DNA of 64,000 bases from an uncultured Muribaculaceae bacterium. GTDB taxonomy: Bacteria > Bacteroidota > Bacteroidia > Bacteroidales > Muribaculaceae. The stretch covers positions 1-64,000 of the forward strand of contig CAJUSZ010000011.1 of the NCBI GenBank assembly GCA_910589425.1. The letters run 5' to 3'. The position numbers and the translations under genes were made by a program. The notes below the pieces were generated by a model that saw only the letters and a program-made list of their open reading frames with translations, searched no databases and was not told the origin of the DNA. Positions 27,648 to 35,979 of this stretch are shown in pieces. Each line of letters opens with the position of its first letter. The stretch's first letter is position 1.

Positions 27648-28100
27648 TTATTGCAGAAGTTTCTCGATCTGTCCAGATGCGTTTTTGGTGTCAACCTTGC
27701 GGATGATATGTGTTATTGTATGGTCTGTGTCGACGATAAATGTGGTTCTCATGATCCCCATGTATTCTCTTCCTGCCATTTTCTTGAGTTGCCATACGCC
27801 TGTCTCTTCACATAGCCGGTGGTCTGTGTCGGCAATGAGAATGAAAGGAAGCTGGTGTTTGTCAGCGAATTTGATATGACTCGACTGGGAATCTTTGCTG
27901 ACTCCGATCACTATATATCCCCGGTTTGTCCATTCTTCATATCCGTCTCTGAGCGAACAGGCCTCGGCGGTGCAGCCCGGGGTGTTGTCTTTAGGATAAA
28001 AATAGATTATGAATTTCTTTCCGGGGAAATCGGAAAGTCTGATCTCTTTGCCATTGGCGTCCGGACCGAGAAGGTCGGGAAATTTATCACCTTGTTCCAT
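27648..28100 (-). CDS. bcp: thioredoxin-dependent thiol peroxidase (BCP/PrxQ)
   Basis: A 150-aa atypical 2-Cys peroxiredoxin that reduces H2O2 and organic hydroperoxides using thioredoxin. The peroxidatic Cys43 lies in PKDNTPGCTAEAC and the resolving Cys48 is five residues on, as in E. coli BCP. ExxLRDGYEEW-type continuation and FILIADTDHRLCEETGVW are typical. It starts 13 nt after the histidinol-phosphatase-like gene and precedes a glycosyltransferase on the same strand, which probably reflects shared transcription more than shared function. Confidence 0.93.
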   Translation of the reverse strand: MEQGDKFPDLLGPDANGKEIRLSDFPGKKFIIYFYPKDNTPGCTAEACSLRDGYEEWTNRGYIVIGVSKDSQSSHIKFADKHQLPFILIADTDHRLCEETGVWQLKKMAGREYMGIMRTTFIVDTDHTITHIIRKVDTKNASGQIEKLLQ

Positions 28101-28113
28101 GTATGTGCTTTAT

Positions 28114-28959
28114 TTATTTGCTGTCGTTACGTTCTGTGATTGAGTCTCTTGTCCGGGCGAGCAGCCTGATGGCCTCGTCCCGTCCCTCCTCGATCTTGTC
28201 GGGATAGTGTGCGTCGCTGTTGACTGCCAGTGGAATCCCGGCTCTTATGAGTTTTTCCCACCATCTCTGATGAGGGAAAAACCGATTCTTGCTATTGATG
28301 TATTTTGTGTTGATCTCCACAACAATTCCGGCAGACTGCGCGTGAGAGACAACATCGTCGATCAAGGCTTCATACCAGAATCTGTTTTCAATGTCGGGAT
28401 CGGCGGCCACGGCATTCTGGGCGATCTTGTCGAAATGTCCGAGCATATCGAATCCTCCGCGTTCGAGCATGAGAAGTGTCTGTTCGAAAAACCGCTCTAC
28501 GACATAGCGCAAATCCCCACGGAATCCATCCTTAAGGTTGCCGAGAAATCTTTGCTGGCTTCCGTCGCAGTCAATCAGGATTCCATCTTGGTTCGGGACG
28601 AAATGGACTGAGCCTATCCAGTAGTCGAGATCCAGCTTGTGGAAAAAATCGATGTGCGGGCCGAAATCCGCTGAAAGGAAGTCAATCTCCATAGCGGCAT
28701 AGAGCGCCGGAAGTTTCTCCGGGAGCGACCGCAGGCGGTCTGTCTCATCGATAAATGCCCTGACATCATCCGCGCTCATGTTGCATGGCGATTCAATGCA
28801 TAGGGGGGAGTGGGGTGTGAATCCATAGTGGAGCATACCGGAGTCTGCGGCTGCCCTCGCCATTGTCTCCATCGGTGCGTGTCCGTCGCAGAATTGCGTG
28901 TGCGAATGAAGATTATATCTGTCGGTCGATGCCGTTATGTCTGTGATAATGTTATTCAT
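28114..28959 (-). CDS. histidinol-phosphatase, PHP type (HisK-like)
   Basis: A 281-aa PHP-domain metal-dependent phosphatase. Visible metal ligands are NLHSHTQFCDGH (His18, His20 region), the Glu in AAMEIDFL, IGSVHF, and the terminal NSDAHYPDKI, matching HisK, which dephosphorylates L-histidinol phosphate. No other his gene is in the window, so another phosphoester substrate is possible. Its start overlaps the cstA stop by 4 nt (ATGA), showing translational coupling. Confidence 0.85.
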   Translation of the reverse strand: MNNIITDITASTDRYNLHSHTQFCDGHAPMETMARAAADSGMLHYGFTPHSPLCIESPCNMSADDVRAFIDETDRLRSLPEKLPALYAAMEIDFLSADFGPHIDFFHKLDLDYWIGSVHFVPNQDGILIDCDGSQQRFLGNLKDGFRGDLRYVVERFFEQTLLMLERGGFDMLGHFDKIAQNAVAADPDIENRFWYEALIDDVVSHAQSAGIVVEINTKYINSKNRFFPHQRWWEKLIRAGIPLAVNSDAHYPDKIEEGRDEAIRLLARTRDSITERNDSK

Positions 28960-30428
28960 CTGTTAGCCTGATCAGGGATTGGCGACATGTCGCGTGTGCG
29001 GATAAAGCGTACAAACATAACGAGCATGACGGCGGCCGTAGCCAAACCTATTCCCAGCGACAGCTCATACCCGATTGAGAATCCCCAGAGGCTTTGGGTG
29101 AGAGAGCCGAAACCTTCGGGAGCGAAGAAGATATATGTTACCGTTACGACTGTCATGAACAAGGCTGGGACAAGGGTTATCATGTAAGGCTTGAAGCAGC
29201 GGGCGAGATAGACGGTGATTGTCCACAGGGTGAACACCGACAAAACCTGATTGCACCATGCGAAATATCTCCACAGCGCGTCGTAGGGAAGAAGCATTAT
29301 CACGAAGCATAGCGCGAATATGGGGATGGAGACCATGAGACGCTTGACTATCTGTTTCTGCTTTATGCCCATGAAATCGGCTGCGATAAGCCGGGCTGAT
29401 CTCAGGGCTGTGTCGCCTGATGTGATCGGGGCGGCTATGACTCCGAGAATCGCGAGAATGCCACCGAATGTCCCGAGCCAGGATCTTGACAGGGTGTCGA
29501 CCAGAAGCGCGGGCGAACCATTGCCGAGGAATTCCTGAAGCCCGGTATATCCACCGGTGAACGTAATCGCCGCCGCGGCCCATATAAGCGCTACGATTCC
29601 TTCGGCCACCATGGCTCCATAGAAAACGGGACGGGCGTGTCTCTCATTTTTCAGGCACCGGGCCATCATCGGACTTTGGGTGGCGTGGAAACCGGAGATG
29701 GCGCCGCATGCTATAGACACAAACATCATCGGGAAGATCGGATTTGCTTCCGGATCGGGCTTGTGGTTGTAGAATTGCTGCCACATTTCAGGCACGGAAT
29801 CATGGTTTACGAACAGCATGACCATTATGCCGACCGCCATGAAGAGAAGTGCCACTCCGAAGAGGGGATATAACTTGCCGATCAGTTTGTCGACTGGCAA
29901 AAGAGTGGCGGCCATGTAATAGATGAAAATCACGATTATCCAGAACAGCTTGTCGAAACTGTCCGGTGTGAGCATGGCAAGGAGATCGGCCGGGTTGTAG
30001 ACAAACACTGCTCCGACAAGAATCATGAGCAGCAGGGCAAACACCCGCATCACGTTCTTGATCTTTCCTCCGAGCTGATGTCCCACAATTTCAGGCAGCG
30101 ATGCGCCCCTTTCCCTTAGCGACAGCATTCCGGCAAGATAGTCGTGGACCGCACCGGCAAATATCGTGCCGAACACAATCCAAAGGAATGCGGCCGGTCC
30201 GTACATCACACCCATGATCGCGCCGAATATCGGCCCGAGTCCAGCTATGTTGAGGAATTGTATCAGAAATATTTTCCAGGTAGGAAGCGGGACGTAGTCC
30301 ACTCCGTCGGCCATCGTGTGGACCGGGGTCTTGCGGTTCGGATCGGCTCCGAATATTTTGCTGACAAAGCGCCCGTATGTGAAGTAGCCTGCTATGAGCA
30401 GACATAAGGCGATAACAAAACTGATCAT
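28956..30428 (-). CDS. cstA: carbon starvation protein CstA family transporter
   Basis: A 490-aa polytopic inner-membrane protein with about 13 hydrophobic segments. CstA proteins take up peptides or pyruvate; the family signature is clear from the N-terminus (GYFTYGRFVSKIFGADPNRKTP, DYVPLPTWKIFLIQFLNIAGLGPIFGAIMG) and the FHATQSPMMARCLKNERHARPVFYGAMV motif near residue 250. It is shorter than the E. coli protein (about 700 aa), a length common in Bacteroidetes. It heads a run hisK-bcp-GT2. Confidence 0.92.
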   Translation of the reverse strand: MISFVIALCLLIAGYFTYGRFVSKIFGADPNRKTPVHTMADGVDYVPLPTWKIFLIQFLNIAGLGPIFGAIMGVMYGPAAFLWIVFGTIFAGAVHDYLAGMLSLRERGASLPEIVGHQLGGKIKNVMRVFALLLMILVGAVFVYNPADLLAMLTPDSFDKLFWIIVIFIYYMAATLLPVDKLIGKLYPLFGVALLFMAVGIMVMLFVNHDSVPEMWQQFYNHKPDPEANPIFPMMFVSIACGAISGFHATQSPMMARCLKNERHARPVFYGAMVAEGIVALIWAAAAITFTGGYTGLQEFLGNGSPALLVDTLSRSWLGTFGGILAILGVIAAPITSGDTALRSARLIAADFMGIKQKQIVKRLMVSIPIFALCFVIMLLPYDALWRYFAWCNQVLSVFTLWTITVYLARCFKPYMITLVPALFMTVVTVTYIFFAPEGFGSLTQSLWGFSIGYELSLGIGLATAAVMLVMFVRFIRTRDMSPIPDQANR

Positions 30429-30467
30429 TATGTCGTATGATGTGTATTTATGATTCTGAAGACTTTT

Positions 30468-31889
30468 TCACTGTTTTTTCTTTTCAGCGCGGAACACATC
30501 TGAACGGAGACGGGTCAGCCGGCCCAAATCTGTTTCCAGCGTTTTCTCAGATTGCCTGATCTCGGCCGCGAGGGTCTTGGATGGTGATGAGGCATATCGC
30601 TTGCGGAGTTCCTTGAGGGTGCTTTTGTCGGCGTCATATTTCCTGCATGCCTCCGTATAGGTCTTCATTGCCTCGCGTCCTGCCTCGGTCTTGAAATCAT
30701 CAAGCGATGTGTATACTATCCCTTTGCCGACGGGAAACCTGAAATCGGCCTTCTTTTCATGGGCGTCGGTGTCGATTTCCGCTATGGCTGCGAGAAGATC
30801 GGAATAATCCTTGTCTCCTTGCGTGTCGGAAATGCGGTCTATGCGGGCAAGTTTAATCACGTCATCCTCATCGGGGTTGCAATTGGTGCGGAAATCATTG
30901 ACGGCGAAGACGTAGATTGTAACTTTCCCGTCCAGCCTGTTGCGGTCGGTAGCCCACCAGCCTATGCCGTTGGTCTCGTCGATGGCGAGCATGAAGTCGT
31001 CGTAGGGTGAGTTGTAGGGCATGCCGAGATTGCTTGGCTGGAGATATTCACCCGTGGCGGCATCGCGTGAGGCCACGAAAATATCGTATCCGCCGATCGA
31101 TTCCGGACCGTCGTTGGCGAAATATAGAGTCAGTCCGTCAGGCATCATGAATGGAAAGTCGGAGAAACCTTCGAGCAAGCCCTCTCCGGTAAGCACCGGC
31201 TCATGCCACGATCCGTCTGTAAGTCTCATTGACTCATAAATCCGGTGATTGCCGATTGAGTCCGGCTCTGCCCACATGATAAAATCCCCGGCTTCCGACA
31301 TATATGCCATCGATGCGAACTGGCGGCTGTCGGGGTTTGGAATCTCGTCAGGAGACACGATGCGTCCGGAAGACATCGGCAGACGGTAACTTTTATAGAA
31401 ATCGGAAAGGTCGGCCGTGATGCTGTCTATTACTGCGATTTTCTCGACACGGTTGAGAAAATCATTCGCCGTGGATATACGTTTCTCTTCCTCTTCCGCT
31501 TCGGGAGCAATAGGCTTTTTGACTTTGGTCTTAAGTTGGCGGTATTTTGCGTAGTTTTCTGACGCAAGGTCAAAATCATAATCGAGATAGGCGATCTTGC
31601 CGAGAAAACGATAGGCGTCGGCCACACCTTTCGACTTGGCTATTTCAAGGCAATGCCGCGCACCGGAATAATCTCCGGTCTCGAATTTGCATTCGCCCAG
31701 AAGAGCGTTCAGCACGCCGGTCTGGTTGCTTTTGGGTGCCCGTTCGAGTTCAGCCTGCAAGATGCCGATTGCCGCGTCGTAATCGGCGCAGTCGATAAGG
31801 GCGCGGGCGTCAGAGGCAATGTCGGCACTGATTCCGATTGATGACAACGACAGGATAACCGAAGCCAAAGAGAGTCTTGCTTTCATCAT
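30468..31889 (-). CDS. exported TPR/PD40 (TolB-like) protein
   Basis: A 473-aa protein with a signal peptide (first 22 residues, cleavage near ISA), two or three TPR-like helices (about 25-125), a PD40/WD40-like beta-propeller part (about 185-345: SEAGDFIMWAEPD, MPDGLTLYFANDGPESIGGYDIFVASRD), and a long charged coiled coil at the C-terminus (about 410-473). In Bacteroidota this plan is seen in periplasmic proteins, including some of gliding/T9SS relatives (PorE/SprE-like), but I cannot assign a role. A promoter about 140 nt upstream and GC-rich hairpins in the leader suggest a structured 5' UTR. Confidence 0.78.
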   Translation of the reverse strand: MMKARLSLASVILSLSSIGISADIASDARALIDCADYDAAIGILQAELERAPKSNQTGVLNALLGECKFETGDYSGARHCLEIAKSKGVADAYRFLGKIAYLDYDFDLASENYAKYRQLKTKVKKPIAPEAEEEEKRISTANDFLNRVEKIAVIDSITADLSDFYKSYRLPMSSGRIVSPDEIPNPDSRQFASMAYMSEAGDFIMWAEPDSIGNHRIYESMRLTDGSWHEPVLTGEGLLEGFSDFPFMMPDGLTLYFANDGPESIGGYDIFVASRDAATGEYLQPSNLGMPYNSPYDDFMLAIDETNGIGWWATDRNRLDGKVTIYVFAVNDFRTNCNPDEDDVIKLARIDRISDTQGDKDYSDLLAAIAEIDTDAHEKKADFRFPVGKGIVYTSLDDFKTEAGREAMKTYTEACRKYDADKSTLKELRKRYASSPSKTLAAEIRQSEKTLETDLGRLTRLRSDVFRAEKKKQ

Positions 31890-32026
31890 GATTATTGTTG
31901 AAAGTGTAGGAGCGAGCCAGGATTATGCCCCCGGAGGCTCTGGGATTCTTAGAGACGGGGGACTAAGCTCATCGCCCCCTTATTGACGTGCCGGCATGAG
32001 TGTTGCCGGATGTCGGCACGACAGCG

Positions 32027-32057
32027 CGAATTTACGAATAAATTCCGATATGACAAA
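32027..32057 (-). promoter_or_regulatory. promoter of the PD40 protein gene
   Basis: Minus-strand TTTG (32054-32057), 19-nt spacer, TAAATTCG (32027-32034), one mismatch from TAnnTTTG. The 140-nt leader downstream contains an inverted repeat CGTGCCG/CGGCACG (31987-31993 with 32014-32020) and a GGGGG/CCCCC pair (31957-31961 with 31975-31979). Confidence 0.6.
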
Positions 32058-32217
32058 AACGGGTCCGGGTACCGGAGTAAACCTGAGATCGTTCCGGTAT
32101 ATGTGCATTAATAGTGTGTCTGTTTGATAGGCAGTTGGTATATAGTTGTTTATCTACCCGAAGATAGTTAAAAATACTTAAATGGCTTATGGGTGATGAG
32201 CTATATGAGGCATTCGG

Positions 32218-32484
32218 ATGTTGAACACGTATATGATAAGTGGATTTGCAATAGTCATACTGAAAATGCTGCTTGTCCTGGTCATTATGGTCGGGATGGT
32301 GGTGATACTTCTGGGTATCGGTATAGCAGCCCATACCACAGACGAGACCAGCCCCCTTGCAGCCGATGAATTGCGGCGCGATGTGGCCGGACGGGAGGAT
32401 GTGATCGGCCGACACAGCGTGTTCCATAATTTTCTGACTAAGAGCCACACTGCCGTTTCCCGCCGCAAGCTGAATAATGACTGA
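32218..32484 (+). CDS. possible small membrane protein, unknown
   Basis: An 88-codon ORF in an otherwise gene-free stretch (32058-32569). The first 40 residues are strongly hydrophobic (ILKMLLVLVIMVGMVVILLGIGI), predicting one transmembrane helix, and the rest is a charged tail (DELRRDVAGREDVIGRH). Third positions are G/C-biased, in keeping with neighbouring genes. No family recognised, no clear promoter, and there are overlapping antisense ORFs, so it may be spurious. Confidence 0.35.
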   Translation: MLNTYMISGFAIVILKMLLVLVIMVGMVVILLGIGIAAHTTDETSPLAADELRRDVAGREDVIGRHSVFHNFLTKSHTAVSRRKLNND

Positions 32485-32569
32485 TAGGTCAGAGAATTTT
32501 CGAAATTGGAAGATTTTTCGGTATCGTAAGGTATTATTCACGTATTCTGTATTCTTCGGGTGTTACAGA

Positions 32570-32601
32570 TTTGTCAATTCTGCTAAAAAGTATTATCTTT
32601 G
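32570..32601 (+). promoter_or_regulatory. consensus promoter of the BIG2/T9SS-CTD gene
   Basis: TTTG (32570-32573), 20-nt spacer, TATCTTTG (32594-32601), about 90 nt before the ATG at 32693. Confidence 0.82.
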
Positions 32602-32692
32602 CGTCATCGGGATGTCAGTAATAATCGTTTTGTTTTTGACGGTTTATGGCGTCTGGATCCATTAGCTCATTTCTAACCCAAATATTCACATT

Positions 32693-33943
32693 ATGAACAC
32701 ACTTTTAATCAGAATGTCAGCGATGGCCGTTGCCATGGCTGGTTTTGCATTTCCAGCATCGGCCGATGTGGAGTCTGTAACTATTTCTCCTGTGTCTCAA
32801 AAGCTTGCCGTCGGTGGTTCGCGGACGTACAAAGCGGTGATCCTGCCTGAATCGGAGTCTTCCGCTTCTGTTAGCTGGGATTCGTCAAACCCTGAAGTCG
32901 CCACGATTGATGCAAATGGAAAAGTCCGGGGAATGGCACCCGGACAGACATATATCTCCGCAACGTGCGGAGCGAAGTCAGACAGATTGCTCCTTACAGT
33001 TTCTCTGAAAGATGCCAAAACAGGCTATTATCTTTTTTCTGACGGGACATGGGAGCAGTCGGCCATTGTCGCTGGCAAGAAATGTGTCGGAATGATCTAT
33101 CAGGTCAACGCCGATGGCCGCAGCGGTCGGGCCGTGAGTCTGGATGAGGCAGAACAGTTGAAATGGTCTCTCGCGCTTGCTCCGGATGCCAATGCCACTG
33201 AAACGTTCGACGGGATGGCCAACCTGCAAAGGATCATGGCCACGGAGAACTGGACAGAGAATTTTGATGCAGAGGCATGGTGTTTTGCAAAATCCGAGGG
33301 ATATATTCAATGGTATCTGCCGGCTGTGGATGAACTCAGGCAGCTCTTCGCCGCCACATGCGGACTTGTGTGGGTGGAATCAGGAGCCGATCCGTCGAAT
33401 AATGAGGTGGACAATTGGTCGGGCAACAGTGTGACAATGGTTTACAAAGATGGTCAGCCCGATATTGATCCGTATCCGGAGGCACGTGCCACTTTCAATG
33501 CCAATCTACAGAAAGCCGGCGGCACCCCGATCAGTGCCGATAAGTATTGGTCCTCGACACAGATGGGCAATGATATGGCCACGTTCCTTTCATTCGAGGG
33601 TGGATATTCAAATGGCCAGCCCAAACAGTATTTTCATGTGTGCCGCACCCGGGCAATAACCCGGTTTAAAGAACCGGATGCCATCACAGTCGGAGTCAAC
33701 ACGGTAAACGCTGATTTCAAAGGCCGTATCTCAGTGGGGCGTGAAGATGGGATTGTAAGAGTCAATGCCGCGGAAAGCATAACCGGTGTCAGCATCTATT
33801 CAATGTCCGGCATTATGACAACCGTGCCGGTTTCTGTCGGTAGCCACACTGCCGAGGCGGATGTGTCGTCGCTTCCGTCCGGAGTCTACATATTGCGTGT
33901 GGCTACGGAGAACGGAACGCAGACATTGAAGATTCAGTTATGA
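32693..33943 (+). CDS. secreted BIG2-domain protein with T9SS-type C-terminal domain
   Basis: A 416-aa exported protein. After the signal peptide (cleavage near PASA, residue 24) comes a bacterial Ig-like BIG2 domain (about 26-105: VTISPVSQKLAVGGSRTYKA, GMAPGQTYISAT), then a region resembling the Lcl/DUF1566 C-type fold (YLPAVDELRQLF, KYWSSTQMGND, VCRTRAI). The last 75 residues form a type-A T9SS-like domain: VSIYSMSGIM and the terminal LPSGVYILRVATENGTQTLK. Such tails direct proteins to the surface in bacteria with a type IX secretion system. No T9SS gene is seen here. Monocistronic, with its own promoter and terminator. Confidence 0.82.
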   Translation: MNTLLIRMSAMAVAMAGFAFPASADVESVTISPVSQKLAVGGSRTYKAVILPESESSASVSWDSSNPEVATIDANGKVRGMAPGQTYISATCGAKSDRLLLTVSLKDAKTGYYLFSDGTWEQSAIVAGKKCVGMIYQVNADGRSGRAVSLDEAEQLKWSLALAPDANATETFDGMANLQRIMATENWTENFDAEAWCFAKSEGYIQWYLPAVDELRQLFAATCGLVWVESGADPSNNEVDNWSGNSVTMVYKDGQPDIDPYPEARATFNANLQKAGGTPISADKYWSSTQMGNDMATFLSFEGGYSNGQPKQYFHVCRTRAITRFKEPDAITVGVNTVNADFKGRISVGREDGIVRVNAAESITGVSIYSMSGIMTTVPVSVGSHTAEADVSSLPSGVYILRVATENGTQTLKIQL

Positions 33944-33961
33944 TCATCTTAAAAAATCGAA

Positions 33962-33981
33962 AAAAGGGTTCTATCCCTTTT
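33962..33981 (+). terminator. intrinsic terminator
   Basis: AAAAGGG / CCCTTTT, 7-bp stem with a 6-nt loop, just after the BIG2 gene and ending in four T. Its T-tract overlaps the -33 TTTG of the next promoter. Confidence 0.75.
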
Positions 33982-34008
33982 GAATAAGCGAATATATTGT
34001 TAAATTTG
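33979..34008 (+). promoter_or_regulatory. promoter of the following TPR gene
   Basis: TTTG (33979-33982), 18-nt spacer, TAAATTTG (34001-34008). The -7 box ends on the first base of the longest ORF, so translation must begin at the downstream ATG at 34047. Confidence 0.7.
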
Positions 34009-34046
34009 TGCCGTCGCCTTACTTTAATGGTGGCGGCATTTATTTC

Positions 34047-34883
34047 ATGAGATTCAAACTAAAAGCATTATTGATCCTGATGGCGTCAGGATGCTGCGTG
34101 TCCGCGTCAGGACAGGCATTTTCATATTCATACACAGAACGGGCCGATTCCGCAGAGCGATATATAAAAGCGGAGCGATGGGAGGATGCCGAGCGTAATC
34201 TCAAAGGAGCCTTGAGGCTTGAGCCGGGCAATCCAGGCAACGCGCTTCTGCTTTCAAACCTCGGTTATGTGCAGACTCAGCTGGATCGGCTCGATGATGC
34301 GATTGAAAGCTACACGGTGAGTCTTGCGATCGCGCCGCGTTCGGCTGTGGTGCTTTCCAACCGTGCGATGGCCTACGCGGCTGCCAATCGCCCGGCTGAA
34401 GCACTTGCTGATCTCGACGCAGCCCTCTCGATCGATTCCACAAGAACAATGCCATTGAAGATGAGAGGGTTGCTGCGCCTTGACAGGGGCGATTGCGCAG
34501 GAGCGCGCCACGACTTCAATCTTCTGGTAAAGTTTGCGCCCTCGGAAGCGGCTGCCTACGAGGGGATTGCCCGATGCGACATTGCAGAAGACAACACAGA
34601 TTCCGCTATATCCATGATCAGGAAGGCGATAGAGCTGGAGGCTGTGCCGGAAAGATATTTCCTGTTGGCCTCGTTGCAGCTTGATTCGGAGCGCCTGTCG
34701 GATGCCGCCGATACTTTGCGGGAGGGGATAAAAGCGTTTCCGAGAACCGGCGACCTGTATCTTTTGCGGGCTCGGCTCCATAAACTCAACTACAGGCCGG
34801 AAGATGCGGAGATCGATAAAAAAACTGCCATAAAAAATGGCGCTGACCCACAATTGGTTCAGCTCATTTTTCCCGGGAAATAG
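34047..34883 (+). CDS. exported TPR protein
   Basis: A 278-aa protein with a signal peptide (MRFKLKALLILMASGCCVSASG; the double Cys could suggest a lipobox but the spacing is atypical) and about six TPR units covering residues 30-270 (SNLGYVQTQLDRLDDAIESYTVSLAIAP is a textbook unit). Probably a periplasmic protein-protein scaffold. The start at 34047 is chosen because the -7 box covers the earlier in-frame start at 34008. The HU/SPOR gene follows but has its own consensus promoter. Confidence 0.82.
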   Translation: MRFKLKALLILMASGCCVSASGQAFSYSYTERADSAERYIKAERWEDAERNLKGALRLEPGNPGNALLLSNLGYVQTQLDRLDDAIESYTVSLAIAPRSAVVLSNRAMAYAAANRPAEALADLDAALSIDSTRTMPLKMRGLLRLDRGDCAGARHDFNLLVKFAPSEAAAYEGIARCDIAEDNTDSAISMIRKAIELEAVPERYFLLASLQLDSERLSDAADTLREGIKAFPRTGDLYLLRARLHKLNYRPEDAEIDKKTAIKNGADPQLVQLIFPGK

Positions 34884-34905
34884 ATTCCGGTACGGCTTAG
34901 TGTGC

Positions 34906-34936
34906 TTTGAAGTCTGAACATTTATAGCTAACTTTG
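34906..34936 (+). promoter_or_regulatory. consensus promoter of the HU/SPOR gene
   Basis: TTTG (34906-34909), exact 19-nt spacer, TAACTTTG (34929-34936): a perfect consensus. It overlaps the longest-ORF start at 34934, so the real start is the ATG at 34973. Confidence 0.85.
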
Positions 34937-34972
34937 CACCGTTTTTCCGCCAAAGGAAAAGACATCCAGACG

Positions 34973-35911
34973 ATGCATGAACTGACCCTGCATATTGAAT
35001 ATCTGCTCAAGCGACATGATTGTGTGATCGTGCCCGGATTCGGCGCGTTCCTCGCTGATCGTGTCGGTGCTGTGTATGACGGGGACACGGTGTCGCCTGC
35101 ATCGGTGGAAATCCGGTTTAACGCCGCAGTCTGCAACGACGACGGACTTGTGGCAAGCTCATTTGCCCGACGGCTCAGGATTCCATACGAAGAGGCCAAG
35201 ATCCGGCTTTTAAAATCAGTGGAGATGCTTAATGCATCAATCGAGTCGCAAGGAGAAATTACGGTCGGAAGATTAGGGACTATAATTAAAGGTGAGGAGA
35301 ATACGCTCCAGTTCCGTCCATTCGGCACAGCTGCGTCGAGAGCGGAAATGCTTGGTATGCCTCCACTGCGTTTCCCTGACATGGGCAGTAAGCAGGCGAA
35401 AATAAAAGACGGTATGAATAGGTCAGACAGACAATTCCATACCGATAGGAACTATTATATACCGGTAAATAAGACATTTGTACGTTTGGCTGCATGTGTG
35501 GCGCTTGTGATGGCTGTCGCGCTGTCTTTGTGGACCGGATCGCAGTCTTTGCAGAATGATCGCCAGTATGCATCGGTAGTGCCTATTGCTCCTGTGGGAG
35601 AATCCATAAGAAAGGCAACAGCTCCTGCCGACGAGCCGAAGCGGAATTTGGCTGAAGAACCGGCAGTGGCGGAAGAAAACACTGCTGAACCGGAACGTTA
35701 CCATTTGATAGTGGCTACATTCAGAAGTATTTCCGAAGCTGACAACTTTATAAAATCGCATGATGATCCGGCATTGACCGCGGTCTCTTCCGGAAAGATG
35801 GTCAGAGTTTCGGCCGCATCATCATCAGACAGGGAGGCGCTTGTTGAAAAGATGCGCTCATCTGAATTCCGGTCATCATATTCCGACAGCTGGATCTGGG
35901 AGCGTCCCTGA
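34973..35911 (+). CDS. HU-like (CCDC81-type) / SPOR domain membrane protein
   Basis: A 312-aa protein combining an N-terminal HU-like domain of the bacterial CCDC81 type (MHELTLHIEYLLKRHDCVIVPGFGAFLAD, residues 1-60, then a second HU-like part to about 120), one transmembrane helix (about 171-188, VRLAACVALVMAVALSLW), an acidic linker, and a C-terminal SPOR domain (from about 241, RYHLIVATFRSISEADNF). SPOR domains bind denuded peptidoglycan at division sites. The topology would place the HU-like part in the cytoplasm and SPOR in the periplasm. The plan is widespread in Bacteroidota, with no settled function. Confidence 0.87.
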   Translation: MHELTLHIEYLLKRHDCVIVPGFGAFLADRVGAVYDGDTVSPASVEIRFNAAVCNDDGLVASSFARRLRIPYEEAKIRLLKSVEMLNASIESQGEITVGRLGTIIKGEENTLQFRPFGTAASRAEMLGMPPLRFPDMGSKQAKIKDGMNRSDRQFHTDRNYYIPVNKTFVRLAACVALVMAVALSLWTGSQSLQNDRQYASVVPIAPVGESIRKATAPADEPKRNLAEEPAVAEENTAEPERYHLIVATFRSISEADNFIKSHDDPALTAVSSGKMVRVSAASSSDREALVEKMRSSEFRSSYSDSWIWERP

Positions 35912-35936
35912 TTTCATACGTAATATAGAGAAATAC

Positions 35937-35973
35937 ACGAAAGCGGAGAATTGCTTCAATTCTCCGCTTTCGT
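35937..35973. terminator. bidirectional intrinsic terminator
   Basis: A perfect 16-bp stem with 5-nt loop (35937-35952 / 35958-35973) between the convergent HU/SPOR and outer-membrane barrel genes. Confidence 0.9.
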
Positions 35974-35979
35974 ACACTT

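Noticed and set aside
34008..34046. Longer N-terminus of the TPR gene at 34047
   Set aside because: The upstream start codon region coincides with the -7 box TAAATTTG, so it cannot lie inside the mRNA.
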